Of a DNA stretch of 20,240 nucleotides, positions 1 through 6,503 are shown one piece after another. How positions within the stretch are numbered: the stretch's first letter is position 1; the number at the start of each line of letters is the position of its first letter. The stretch is from Oscillospiraceae bacterium (GTDB lineage Bacteria; Bacillota; Clostridia; Oscillospirales; Acutalibacteraceae). The notes below the pieces were generated by a model, which saw nothing but the letters and a program-made list of their open reading frames with translations, searched no databases and was not told the origin of the DNA. The stretch spans positions 1 through 20,240 of the forward strand of contig JAFLUO010000022.1 in NCBI GenBank assembly GCA_022508705.1, read 5' to 3'. The position numbers and the translations under genes are program-made.

Positions 1-183
1 ACCTGTTGCGAAGAGGAAGATATGTCTGTTATGGACGGTGTTCGCATTCCCATGGAGCGTATGTGCGCTCTTAACAAATGGAAAATGGTCGGCGAGGTTC
101 TTATCCCCGGCGTTCTGAATGCAGGCGACATTGATAAAACCGACGGTTGTGCAAAAGCAGCGGCTTTAGCTGACGCCATTTAA
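1..183 (+). CDS. Flavodoxin-like NAD(P)H-dependent oxidoreductase, 3' end only
   Basis: An open frame enters the window at base 1 and stops at TAA 181-183, giving the last 60 residues of a protein whose start lies outside. The tail (KMVGEVLIPGV, then AGDID) lines up with the tail of the next gene (SLGKVLCGYV, then PGDID), so the two are probably tandem paralogues of the flavodoxin-like FMN reductase superfamily. In that family this segment is the last strand and helix of the flavodoxin fold. The gap to the next start codon is 13 bases, so the two are likely co-transcribed. The assignment rests only on this resemblance; substrate and cofactor cannot be read from the fragment. Confidence 0.65.
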   Translation, partial: TCCEEEDMSVMDGVRIPMERMCALNKWKMVGEVLIPGVLNAGDIDKTDGCAKAAALADAI

Positions 184-196
184 GGAGATTTGAAGA

Positions 197-742
197 GTGA
201 AAAAGATTATTATTCTTAACGGCAGTCCCCGCAAGAACGGCAACACCTCTGCTTTAACTGAGGCATTTGCCAAAGGTGCTGAAGAGGCGGGGAATCAGGT
301 AACCGAGTTTCATCTATCCGCTATGAATATAAACGGATGTATCGGTTGTTGGAAAGGCGGTAAGGATGCTGAACATCCTTGCTCCCAACACGATGACATG
401 GAGAAAATCTATCCGATATACCGTGATGCAGACATTGTGGTGCTGGCATCACCGCTGTATTACTGGTTTGTCTCAGGTTTTCTCAAAAATGCTTTTGACC
501 GTCTGTTTGCCATTGCCGAGTGCGACCCCAATTACCGCAACCCCAAAAAGCAAAGCGTACTGCTTATGGCAGCCGAGGGAGCAGGCTTTAGTGAAAGTGA
601 ATACTGGTATGACCGCATTGAAAAGCACATTGGCTGGCACAGCCTTGGCAAGGTGTTGTGCGGTTATGTTACTCAGCCAGGTGATATTGACGGTAAAAAA
701 GAGTTGAACGATGCCTACGAGCTTGGTAAATCCATTATTTAA
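197..742 (+). CDS. Flavodoxin-family NAD(P)H-dependent FMN oxidoreductase
   Basis: A 181-residue soluble protein, about the usual length of the flavodoxin-like NAD(P)H:FMN reductase family (FMN_red / iron-sulfur flavoprotein type). The N-terminal strand is followed by the FMN-phosphate loop GSPRKNGNT (residues 9-17). Next comes a Cys-containing segment CIGCWKGG...C...DDM (about 48-67), as in the iron-sulfur flavoprotein-like branch, and then SPLYYWFVSGFLKNAFDRL (about 85-103), the typical flavin-binding helix region. Translation starts at GTG 197, placed 9 bases after AAGGAG (182-187), which overlaps the stop of the upstream paralogue. A strong terminator follows directly. Expected role: two-electron reduction of a quinone, flavin or similar acceptor in the cytoplasm. 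The true substrate is unknown. Confidence 0.85.
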   Translation: MKKIIILNGSPRKNGNTSALTEAFAKGAEEAGNQVTEFHLSAMNINGCIGCWKGGKDAEHPCSQHDDMEKIYPIYRDADIVVLASPLYYWFVSGFLKNAFDRLFAIAECDPNYRNPKKQSVLLMAAEGAGFSESEYWYDRIEKHIGWHSLGKVLCGYVTQPGDIDGKKELNDAYELGKSII

Positions 743-763
743 AATGTAATACACAGCGGAAAT

Positions 764-822
764 ACAGCAGAGGAGACGGTAATTGTAAATTCTTTCTAAC
801 CGTTCCTTTGCTGTCTTTTTTT
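764..822 (+). terminator. Intrinsic terminator of the flavodoxin-like genes
   Basis: The arms ACAGCAGAGGAGACGGT and ACCGTTCCTTTGCTGT pair over about 14-16 positions with small bulges and are followed by CTTTTTTT. The hairpin overlaps the last codons of the convergent pnuC gene, whose stop is at 796-798. Confidence 0.85.
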
Positions 823-1494
823 CATTTTGAGCCAATTTATAAATCCGTATATATCGTTCGCTAAAAACGCTACAAAGCAAATGATTACCGATATATAAGA
901 AACATCTGACAGAGAAGCCAAAATCCACAGGACAATCAAAATAATATCATTTGCAGCATAAGCAAGAGCAAAATAGGCGCTTCGTCTGAAGGTCAAATAA
1001 ACTGCGAGAAAACTTGTTGTTACGGAAAGTGTACTCGGTATCAGATTTGCCGTGTGGAAATACTCCAGAATGAAATAAAAAATAAAAGTTACAACGGCGG
1101 TGAGCAGAAGTATAAAAATTACTTCGGTTCTCTTTATTGAATTAACTTTAACTTCCGACTTATTTTCATTATACGGATTTCGCAGCCATGAAATCAAGGC
1201 AAAGACTGCCATAGGCGCTGTCATACCGAGATAAGTGACCATTTCGCCGTAATAGGAAAAAGTATAAGATGTTATTCCGTATAAAACGCTGAACACGACC
1301 ATAAGAGCTTGTCCTAAGGGGTTGCCTTTTGCGTTAAAAATCAAAGATGTTGCTCCGATAACAGAGGCTGTAAGAGTAAAATAGTTTTCTCTGTCAAATG
1401 CTGCAAATGAAACGAAAATGAGCAGTATTGAAGAAGACCACAAAACAAGCTCACTCTTTGAAAAATATGAAAGTACAGGTTTAATCCTTGCCAT
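796..1494 (-). CDS. pnuC: PnuC-family nicotinamide riboside (vitamin) transporter
   Basis: A 232-residue, very hydrophobic protein with about seven predicted membrane segments. It matches the PnuC family of facilitators, which import nicotinamide riboside or related vitamins and rely on intracellular phosphorylation for trapping. Family features include the N-terminal region ending in NAKGNPLGQALMVVFSVLYG and the segment FSYYGEMVTYLGMTAPMAV. The start is ATG 1494: GGAGG (1500-1504) lies five bases upstream. A longer in-frame extension to 1569 would run through the structured leader and is rejected. PnuC paralogues also carry thiamine, riboflavin or deoxynucleosides, so the substrate is inferred. 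It has its own promoter and an attenuator-like leader, and its 3' end runs into the terminator of the convergent gene. Confidence 0.85.
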   Translation of the reverse strand: MARIKPVLSYFSKSELVLWSSSILLIFVSFAAFDRENYFTLTASVIGATSLIFNAKGNPLGQALMVVFSVLYGITSYTFSYYGEMVTYLGMTAPMAVFALISWLRNPYNENKSEVKVNSIKRTEVIFILLLTAVVTFIFYFILEYFHTANLIPSTLSVTTSFLAVYLTFRRSAYFALAYAANDIILIVLWILASLSDVSYISVIICFVAFLANDIYGFINWLKMKKRQQRNG

Positions 1495-1588
1495 CGCTAC
1501 CTCCAAAAAAATAAGCATTCGTCTACACATCTTCAAAGACCTAACGATGTGCAACGAATGCTTTTGCATTCACTACCCGGTGGCAGTT
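1495..1588 (-). ncRNA. Structured pnuC 5' leader, candidate riboswitch or attenuator
   Basis: The predicted leader is about 94 nt. In RNA order it holds hairpin 1 CUGCC-ACCG-GGUAG (1586-1573), hairpin 2 GAAUGC-AAAA-GCAUUC (1571-1556), and hairpin 3. Hairpin 3 has an outer stem GCAUUCG/CGAAUGC (1561-1555 with 1521-1515) and an inner stem GCACAUC/GAUGUGU. Hairpins 2 and 3 share GCAUUC and cannot form together. Hairpin 3 is followed by UUAUUUUUUU (1514-1505) and then the GGAGG ribosome binding site, which is a terminator layout. The G-U pair in hairpin 1 becomes an A-C mismatch in the opposite strand, which favours the minus-strand RNA as the structured one. It does not match TPP, NAD+-I, NAD+-II, FMN or preQ1 consensus features that I can recall. 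Confidence 0.6.
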
Positions 1589-1594
1589 TTTTAT

Positions 1595-1623
1595 AATATA
1601 GCATAAAAATCATGTAAATTCAA
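1595..1623 (-). promoter_or_regulatory. Sigma-A-type promoter of pnuC
   Basis: On the minus strand, -35 TTGAAT (1618-1623) and -10 TATATT (1595-1600) are separated by 17 bases, with a TG one base before the -10 box. The expected transcription start is near 1588. Confidence 0.65.
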
Positions 1624-1636
1624 GCTTATATACCAC

Positions 1637-1676
1637 AATCCTCCAAGACTACACCTCGCAGAGGATTTTTGTTTTT
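1637..1676 (+). terminator. Terminator-like hairpin on the plus strand between hflX and pnuC
   Basis: AATCCTC (1637-1643) pairs with GAGGATT (1661-1667) and runs into TTTTTGTTTTT on the plus strand. A shorter CCTC-GCA-GAGG stem is nested in it. Both flanking genes are on the minus strand, where the hairpin has no U-run, so the orientation is unexpected. It may only end hflX transcription weakly or stop antisense transcripts. Confidence 0.45.
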
Positions 1677-1699
1677 ACAATATTATATTAAAAGTGTAA

Positions 1700-2947
1700 T
1701 TAAACAATATATTCTTTATATTTTTCTGCGATTGAAACAGGCATAACTGCATCAATTTCAGTTCCGTTTTCGGTATATTCTTCTTTAAATATCTTGCCGT
1801 TATTTCGGATTTCATTTAATACGCCGCCCTTTGAAAAGGGGATAAGCATTTTGAGATGTGCGGTTTTTTCCTGCAAACAGTCGGCCACGGCAGAAAGAAG
1901 CATATCAAGGTTAACCCCATGCAATGCGCTTATCATCACCGTTTTTCCAAAGGGAATAAGGTTATAAACGTCGCCCGCTTTGTCGCATTTGTTTAAAACG
2001 GTAATAATGTTGTCGCCGTTTTGCCCAAGGTCTTTGAGTATTTCAGATGTTATTTCTGCGTGCTCTGAGCAATGAGGGTCAGAAGCGTCACAGACATTGA
2101 GAATAACGTCGGCAAGGGCGGCTTCCTGAAGCGTTGACTTAAATGCGCTTACAAGGTCATGGGGCAGGCGGCTTACAAAGCCTACCGTGTCAATAAGCAT
2201 TACAGCCCGTCCGTCAGGGAGTGTGAGCTTTCGTGACGTGGGGTCAAGGGTTGCAAACAGCTTGTCCTCTGCCAAAACGCCTGCATTTGTAAGGGCGTTC
2301 ATAAGGGTGGATTTGCCAGCGTTTGTGTAGCCGACAAGCGCTACTGTCGTTACACGGTTTTTCTCTCTTCGGGTTCTCAGATACCCTCTTCTTCGGTCGA
2401 TTTCTCGAAGCTCAGCGGAAAGTGCGTTAATACGCCGCATAATATGACGTCGGTCACTTTCAAGCTTGCTTTCGCCCGGGCCCCGTGTGCCGATTCCGCC
2501 GCCCAGCCTTGAAAGCTCTTTGCCCTTTCCCGAAAGGCGGGGGAGAGCATATTTTAACTGAGCAAGCTCAACCTGCAATTTACCCTCGCGGCTTCGTGCC
2601 CGCAGGGCAAAAATATCGAGAATCAGCTGAGTTCGGTCAATAACCCTGACACCCGTTCGGTTTTCAATATTTCGTATTTGCGATGGGCTAAGCTCAGCAT
2701 CGCATATGATTACATCAACATTTTGATTACTGCAAAAAAGCTCCGCTTCTGCGAGCTTTCCTGCACCGATATAAGTTGCGGCGTTTGGCGCCTCTCTTTT
2801 TTGCAGAATTTCGCCTGCAACCTCTGCACCTGCGCTCTCTGCCAGTAAAGAAAGCTCTGCCAGAGAACTTTCAGCGTCAAATTCGCCTGTGTCAACTGAT
2901 ATTAGCAATGCTTTTTCGGGATTATTATTTATTTCGTAAAATTCCAT
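1700..2947 (-). CDS. hflX: Ribosome-splitting GTPase HflX
   Basis: A 415-residue GTPase of the HflX branch of the Obg-HflX family. It binds the 50S subunit and splits stalled or hibernating 70S ribosomes. The N-terminal HflX domain (about 1-195) contains YIGAGKLAE, ICDAELSPSQIRN and the glycine-rich linker GGGIGTRGPGESKLE. The G domain has G1 GYTNAGKST (206-214), G3 DTVGF (253-257), G4 NKCD (319-322) and G5 SALHG (340-344). The start is ATG 2947, five bases after AGGAG; the in-frame extension to 2980 passes through a hairpin and is rejected. That terminator-like hairpin sits immediately before the ribosome binding site, so expression may be controlled by read-through. The upstream neighbour is a small Cys-rich membrane peptide gene. 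Confidence 0.93.
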   Translation of the reverse strand: MEFYEINNNPEKALLISVDTGEFDAESSLAELSLLAESAGAEVAGEILQKREAPNAATYIGAGKLAEAELFCSNQNVDVIICDAELSPSQIRNIENRTGVRVIDRTQLILDIFALRARSREGKLQVELAQLKYALPRLSGKGKELSRLGGGIGTRGPGESKLESDRRHIMRRINALSAELREIDRRRGYLRTRREKNRVTTVALVGYTNAGKSTLMNALTNAGVLAEDKLFATLDPTSRKLTLPDGRAVMLIDTVGFVSRLPHDLVSAFKSTLQEAALADVILNVCDASDPHCSEHAEITSEILKDLGQNGDNIITVLNKCDKAGDVYNLIPFGKTVMISALHGVNLDMLLSAVADCLQEKTAHLKMLIPFSKGGVLNEIRNNGKIFKEEYTENGTEIDAVMPVSIAEKYKEYIV

Positions 2948-2957
2948 TTTTACTCCT

Positions 2958-2987
2958 AAAAACACGGGCAGGATTTTCACCTGCCCG
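2958..2987 (-). terminator. Terminator or attenuator hairpin just upstream of hflX
   Basis: On the minus strand, CGGGCAGG and CCTGCCCG form a perfect 8-bp stem with a 7-base loop (2965-2987), then GTGTTTTT. The T-run abuts the AGGAG ribosome binding site of hflX. It follows the stop of the 50-residue gene by 25 bases. The plus strand also has a T-rich tail, but no plus-strand gene precedes it. Confidence 0.7.
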
Positions 2988-3012
2988 CTTTTTATCTTTT
3001 AAAATCTTTTGC

Positions 3013-3165
3013 TTAGAAGCCGCAACCACAACCGCAGTTATTGTCGTTATTGCAGTTGTTGCAGTTATTGCAACTGTTGCAGCTGCCACCGAAATTACCA
3101 TCAGCAAGAAGAATAATGATGATAATGAGGATTAACAACGAGTTATTTCCAAAGAAATTTGACAT
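3013..3165 (-). CDS. Small Cys/Asn-rich membrane-anchored peptide, 50 residues
   Basis: A reading frame of 50 residues starts at ATG 3165, seven bases after a perfect AAGGAGG (3173-3179). Residues 1-8 are polar and residues 9-20 form a short hydrophobic stretch of mostly Ile and Leu. Residues 25-50 are built from Gly, Asn and Cys, with a CNxCNNCNNC repeat and a CGCGCG end. Small proteins of this layout occur in Firmicutes genomes, some of them in spore or envelope settings, but I do not recognise a named family. The ribosome binding site, the terminator-like hairpin after the stop and the non-random composition all support it as real. The Cys pattern could bind metal or form disulfides. It could instead act as a leader peptide for hflX downstream. 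Confidence 0.75.
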   Translation of the reverse strand: MSNFFGNNSLLILIIIIILLADGNFGGSCNSCNNCNNCNNDNNCGCGCGF

Positions 3166-3263
3166 TATGTTTCCTCCTTCCCAAAGGCAGTATGTTCGTA
3201 ACCTTCAATACATCTTATGTGAAATGTAATTTTGTGTTACGGGAAAGGAGAAAGAAATTTATA

Positions 3264-4304
3264 TTAAACTAATGAAAGCTTATATATTGTAGTTGAAATA
3301 AAATGCTCGTTTGCATCGAAAACATAATTTTTGAAAGACGGTGTGTTCGATGCATTGGGGAAATACTGAGTTTCAAGGCAAAATCCCGTTCTGAAGTCCA
3401 TGGGATTTCCCTGCTTGCCGATTTTTCCTTCAAGGAAGTTGCCGACGTAAAGCTGAACACCGGGAAGGTCTGTAAAGCAGTCTAACTTTACACCGCTGGG
3501 AGCGGTAGCAGAAGCAACAAGTCTTACTTTTCCGTCATAATTATTCAGTGCATAGTTGTGGTCGTAGCCGTTGCCTGCTTTTAACTGCTCATCATTGGCA
3601 TTTATGTCTCTGCCGATTGTTTTAGGCTCTCTGAAATCGAAGGGAGTATTTGTTACATCGCGGATTTCACCTGAGGGAATAAGCTCTTCATTCATAGGTG
3701 TAAAGGCATCGGCGTCAATATAAAGGGTGTGGTCAAGAATATCTCCACCATCAAAACCTTTAAGGTTAAAATAAGCGTGATTTGTAATATTTAATGCTGT
3801 TTTTTTATCAGAAACCGCATCATATTGGATTTCAATTTCATTGTCGTCTGTAAGTGTGTATTTTACCTTTGTAAGCGTATTTCCGGGGAAGCCGTCTTTA
3901 CCGTCGGGGCTTAAATATGAAAATTCAACTGAAGACGTATCCGTAATAACTGCTTTCCAATTTGCCGTGGCAAAGTCACCGTTGCTGTGAAGGCAAACAT
4001 CGCCGTGGGTGGTGGTAACAGGTACTTTTTTGCCGTCAATGGTAAGACCGCCTGAGGAAATTCTGTTTGCAACAGGCCCTACAATAAGACCTTGATAATC
4101 GTGGCGGTTTAAAAAACCGTCCATATCGTCAAATCCCACTAAAACGTCAAGCTCTTCACCGTTTTTATCCTTAATATACGCCGCCTGCAACGCCGCACCG
4201 AAGGTGATGCAGTTGATTTTCATTCCGTTTTTATTTTCAATAAGAAAAGCATCTACTCTTTCTCCGTTTTGAGTTTCGCCGAACACTGATTTAGTAACGC
4301 TCAT
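3264..4304 (-). CDS. galM: Aldose 1-epimerase (mutarotase)
   Basis: A 346-residue cytoplasmic enzyme that interconverts alpha and beta anomers of glucose or galactose, feeding the Leloir pathway. Family residues are visible: Asn-Arg in VANRISSGG (about 80-83), substrate-binding His106 in CLHSNGDFA, catalytic acid His176 in NITNHAYFNLKG, Asp248 in NGYDHNYAL, and the catalytic base Glu311 in FCLETQYFPNA. The length is normal for the family. The start is ATG 4304, eight bases after AAGGAG; the in-frame GTG three codons earlier lies too close to that site. A promoter with a perfect TTGACA box precedes it, and no other sugar gene is adjacent. No clear terminator is visible after its stop. Confidence 0.95.
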   Translation of the reverse strand: MSVTKSVFGETQNGERVDAFLIENKNGMKINCITFGAALQAAYIKDKNGEELDVLVGFDDMDGFLNRHDYQGLIVGPVANRISSGGLTIDGKKVPVTTTHGDVCLHSNGDFATANWKAVITDTSSVEFSYLSPDGKDGFPGNTLTKVKYTLTDDNEIEIQYDAVSDKKTALNITNHAYFNLKGFDGGDILDHTLYIDADAFTPMNEELIPSGEIRDVTNTPFDFREPKTIGRDINANDEQLKAGNGYDHNYALNNYDGKVRLVASATAPSGVKLDCFTDLPGVQLYVGNFLEGKIGKQGNPMDFRTGFCLETQYFPNASNTPSFKNYVFDANEHFISTTIYKLSLV

Positions 4305-4337
4305 ACAAAACACTCCTTATTTTCATTTACACAAACA

Positions 4338-4366
4338 AGTATATATTTTTAAAGCTAACTTGTCAA
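4338..4366 (-). promoter_or_regulatory. Sigma-A-type promoter of galM
   Basis: On the minus strand, -35 TTGACA (4361-4366) and -10 TATACT (4338-4343) are separated by 17 bases, which is close to consensus. The divergent dnaD-like operon starts on the other side of this 170-base intergenic region. Confidence 0.8.
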
Positions 4367-4424
4367 TAAGACAAAATATCTCTTAAATATTTTTCTCAAA
4401 ACTCTTTTATTTAAAAGTCATATA

Positions 4425-4433
4425 TGATAAAAT
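4425..4433 (+). promoter_or_regulatory. Extended -10 promoter of the dnaD-dnaI-nadE operon
   Basis: TGATAAAAT is a TG-extended -10 element. The region 17 bases upstream (TTTTAT) is only a weak -35 box. The distance to the GTG start of the first gene is about 43 bases. Confidence 0.5.
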
Positions 4434-4475
4434 AAACATAAATATTTTTAAAATTTGATTTTCGGTGGTGAGAGT

Positions 4476-5492
4476 GTGTATTCGGCAGATGTTAAGCTTT
4501 ATGCTTCGGCTTTTTCTGTTCCTGCAAAAATAGCAGATGAAATGTTGGAACGCTGTTCGGGCGAACAGCTTAAAGTTATACTTTGCATTTTGCGAAATCC
4601 TGAGATTGATGACGAGCAAATCGCCGAAAAAACAGGACTTTCTCCCGAAACAGTGGCAGAATGTGCGGATTATTGGATAGATGCAGGCATAATTATTTCA
4701 GATAGTAACGATTTAGGCACTCTCTCTTCCGAAAAAGATAACGAAGAGATGACGAAGGCGGTTTCAGCACCTAAGATTATGCCTTTATTAAAGCCATCTC
4801 AGGAAGAGATTGACATTGCCCTTGAAAAGAGCCGCTCTTTGCGTAATTTGTTTAACGAAGCACAGCAAATACTCGGCAAAACCTACGGCTATACAACTCA
4901 GAGTATGCTTTACAATATCGTTTATTATTTCGGACTTCCCCAGGATGTTGCTAATTTGCTTCTTCATTTTGCCAAATATGCAGACACCTGTTCACAGAAT
5001 GAAATTCTTAATATTGCAAGGAACTGGTCTGAAAACGGTATAACGGACTGTTCAGCCGCCAACGATTATATAAATAAGGCAACGAAGGGCAGAAAGCTTT
5101 TCTCAGAGCTTGCCGCTTTAACAGGAAATGCAGACACTTCGCCCACTTTTGCACAGTATGAGCTGCTATGCAGATGGATTTCTTGGGGCTTTGATGCCCA
5201 AGCCGTTGCAAAAGCACACGAAATAATGAAAGCCGACAAAGAATCGGGAACGCTCAATTACAGGAATTTTCAATATATGAATAAGCCACTAAAAAAGTGG
5301 CATGAGGCAGGGTTACATACCGTGGCTGAAATTGAGTCTGCTCCAAGTGTCACCTTAGAGCCAAAGAAAAAATCTAAACCTAAGACTAAAAAAGAAACAT
5401 CGTTTGATATTGAGCTTGTAGAGAAAAATTCATTGGACCGTACACGTGATATAACAGAAATAATGAATAAGAAAAAAATGAGGAGGGGATAA
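4476..5492 (+). CDS. DnaD-domain replication initiation protein
   Basis: A 338-residue protein of the DnaD/DnaB2 family, which in Firmicutes remodels DNA at the origin and helps recruit the helicase loader. Residues about 1-85 read as a winged-helix domain (EQLKVILCILRNPEID, EQIAEKTGLSPETVAECADYW). Residues about 95-190 and 205-295 hold two DnaD-like C-terminal repeats, the second ending in the diagnostic FQYMNKPLKKWHEAGL motif. A Lys-rich linker and a short acidic tail follow. The start is taken as GTG 4476, seven bases after GGTGG; an upstream in-frame TTG at 4455 has no ribosome binding site. The next gene starts two bases after the stop, and its Shine-Dalgarno lies inside the last codons of this gene, which implies translational coupling. 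Confidence 0.88.
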   Translation: MYSADVKLYASAFSVPAKIADEMLERCSGEQLKVILCILRNPEIDDEQIAEKTGLSPETVAECADYWIDAGIIISDSNDLGTLSSEKDNEEMTKAVSAPKIMPLLKPSQEEIDIALEKSRSLRNLFNEAQQILGKTYGYTTQSMLYNIVYYFGLPQDVANLLLHFAKYADTCSQNEILNIARNWSENGITDCSAANDYINKATKGRKLFSELAALTGNADTSPTFAQYELLCRWISWGFDAQAVAKAHEIMKADKESGTLNYRNFQYMNKPLKKWHEAGLHTVAEIESAPSVTLEPKKKSKPKTKKETSFDIELVEKNSLDRTRDITEIMNKKKMRRG

Positions 5493-5494
5493 GA

Positions 5495-6493
5495 GTGGCA
5501 TATTCAAAGGAAGTTTACGAAAGGGCGCTGAACGAAATCAAAAAACGCCGCGAAAATGCTGAAAAAACTGCGGAAAATCGCAAAGCAGAGCTTGAAGAGA
5601 AATATCCCGACCTTAAATATATCAATGAAAAGCTGGGTAATATAGGGCCAACACTTGTGCAGGCATTCAGTTCTCCACCTGAAGAAGCGGCGAAAATACT
5701 TAGAAAACTCAGAAAAAATAACGCTGAACTGAATAAAGAAAAAATGGCAATTCTTACTGCTATGGGGAAGCCTTTGGATTATCTTGATATTCATTATACT
5801 TGCGAAAAATGCAGTGATACAGGCTTTTATGAGGAGCGTGACGATAAAAAAGGCGTTTCATACGGAACAAAGCTTTGCTCCTGCCATGTTGACCTGCTTA
5901 AAAAGTTAGCGTCTGAGGAAATGTCAATGCAAACTCCCCTTGAGCTTTCATCCTTTGACGATTTTGATTTATCGTTTTATAAAAATGATGAAGAAAGCTT
6001 TGAGCAAATGAAATATGTTCTTGAGACTTGTGTTATGTATGCAAAAGAATTCGCACTTAAAAATGCGCCGAATTTACTTTTGTACGGAAGAACGGGGCTC
6101 GGCAAAACGCATCTTTCACTTTCAATAGCTAACGAAGTAATTAAAAAAGGCTATAATGTTGTTTACGGCTCAGTAAATAATTTCTTTGCTAAAATTGAGT
6201 ATGAAAAATTCAATAAAGGCAATGATACTTATACTTTGGATTTGCTTTGCGATGCGGATTTGCTGATTCTTGACGATTTGGGAATGGAATTTGCAACTTC
6301 ATTTACAAATTCGGTTCTTTATACAATAATCAATACAAGAATTTGCAGGGATTTACCAACTATTATAAGCACTAATTTGTCGCCTGATGAGCTTCGTGAC
6401 AAATACCATGAAAGTATAGTTTCACGAATGGTAGGCAATTATATTTCGTTTAAGTTTTTAGGTCAGGATATAAGACAGAAAACATTCGATTAG
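5495..6493 (+). CDS. DnaI/DnaC-type helicase loader ATPase
   Basis: A 332-residue AAA+ ATPase of the DnaC/DnaI/IstB group, which loads the replicative DNA helicase. The charged helical N-terminus (1-50) is the usual helicase-interaction part. A zinc-binding module has Cys103, Cys106, Cys128 and Cys130. The ATPase core follows, with Walker A GRTGLGKTH (198-206), Walker B LLILDD (256-261), sensor 1 ISTN (291-294) and a conserved Arg in SRMVG (311). It starts at GTG 5495 with AGGAGGGG ending six bases before it. Coupling to the DnaD-like gene supports a primosome role rather than a transposon IstB; no transposase is nearby. Confidence 0.9.
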   Translation: MAYSKEVYERALNEIKKRRENAEKTAENRKAELEEKYPDLKYINEKLGNIGPTLVQAFSSPPEEAAKILRKLRKNNAELNKEKMAILTAMGKPLDYLDIHYTCEKCSDTGFYEERDDKKGVSYGTKLCSCHVDLLKKLASEEMSMQTPLELSSFDDFDLSFYKNDEESFEQMKYVLETCVMYAKEFALKNAPNLLLYGRTGLGKTHLSLSIANEVIKKGYNVVYGSVNNFFAKIEYEKFNKGNDTYTLDLLCDADLLILDDLGMEFATSFTNSVLYTIINTRICRDLPTIISTNLSPDELRDKYHESIVSRMVGNYISFKFLGQDIRQKTFD

Positions 6494-6503
6494 AGGAAAA
6501 GAC

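Noticed and set aside
1536..1549. GTTAGGT in the hairpin 3 loop resembling an integron attC core (GTTRRRY)
   Set aside because: Only one short core is present, in a loop, with no matching outer core and no integrase or cassette. Chance match.
1495..1569. 25-residue N-terminal extension of PnuC
   Set aside because: It lies in the structured leader, and GGAGG sits five bases before the internal ATG at 1494.
1521..1600. CTACC-type string on the plus strand resembling a purine riboswitch junction
   Set aside because: No P2/P3 loop pairing or J3/1 follows, and the stem there has an A-C mismatch on the plus strand but a G-U pair on the minus strand.
2776..3135. Plus-strand frame of 119 codons across hflX and the Cys-rich gene
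   Set aside because: It is antisense to two supported genes and has low-complexity sequence with no ribosome binding site.
3166..3263. CGTAAC...GTTACG inverted repeat and possible promoter upstream of the Cys-rich gene
   Set aside because: The arms are six bases and over 30 bases apart, and no sigma-A or sporulation sigma spacing fitted well.
5495..6493. IstB-like transposon ATPase
   Set aside because: No transposase or inverted repeats are nearby. Coupling to a DnaD-like gene and the zinc module fit a helicase loader.
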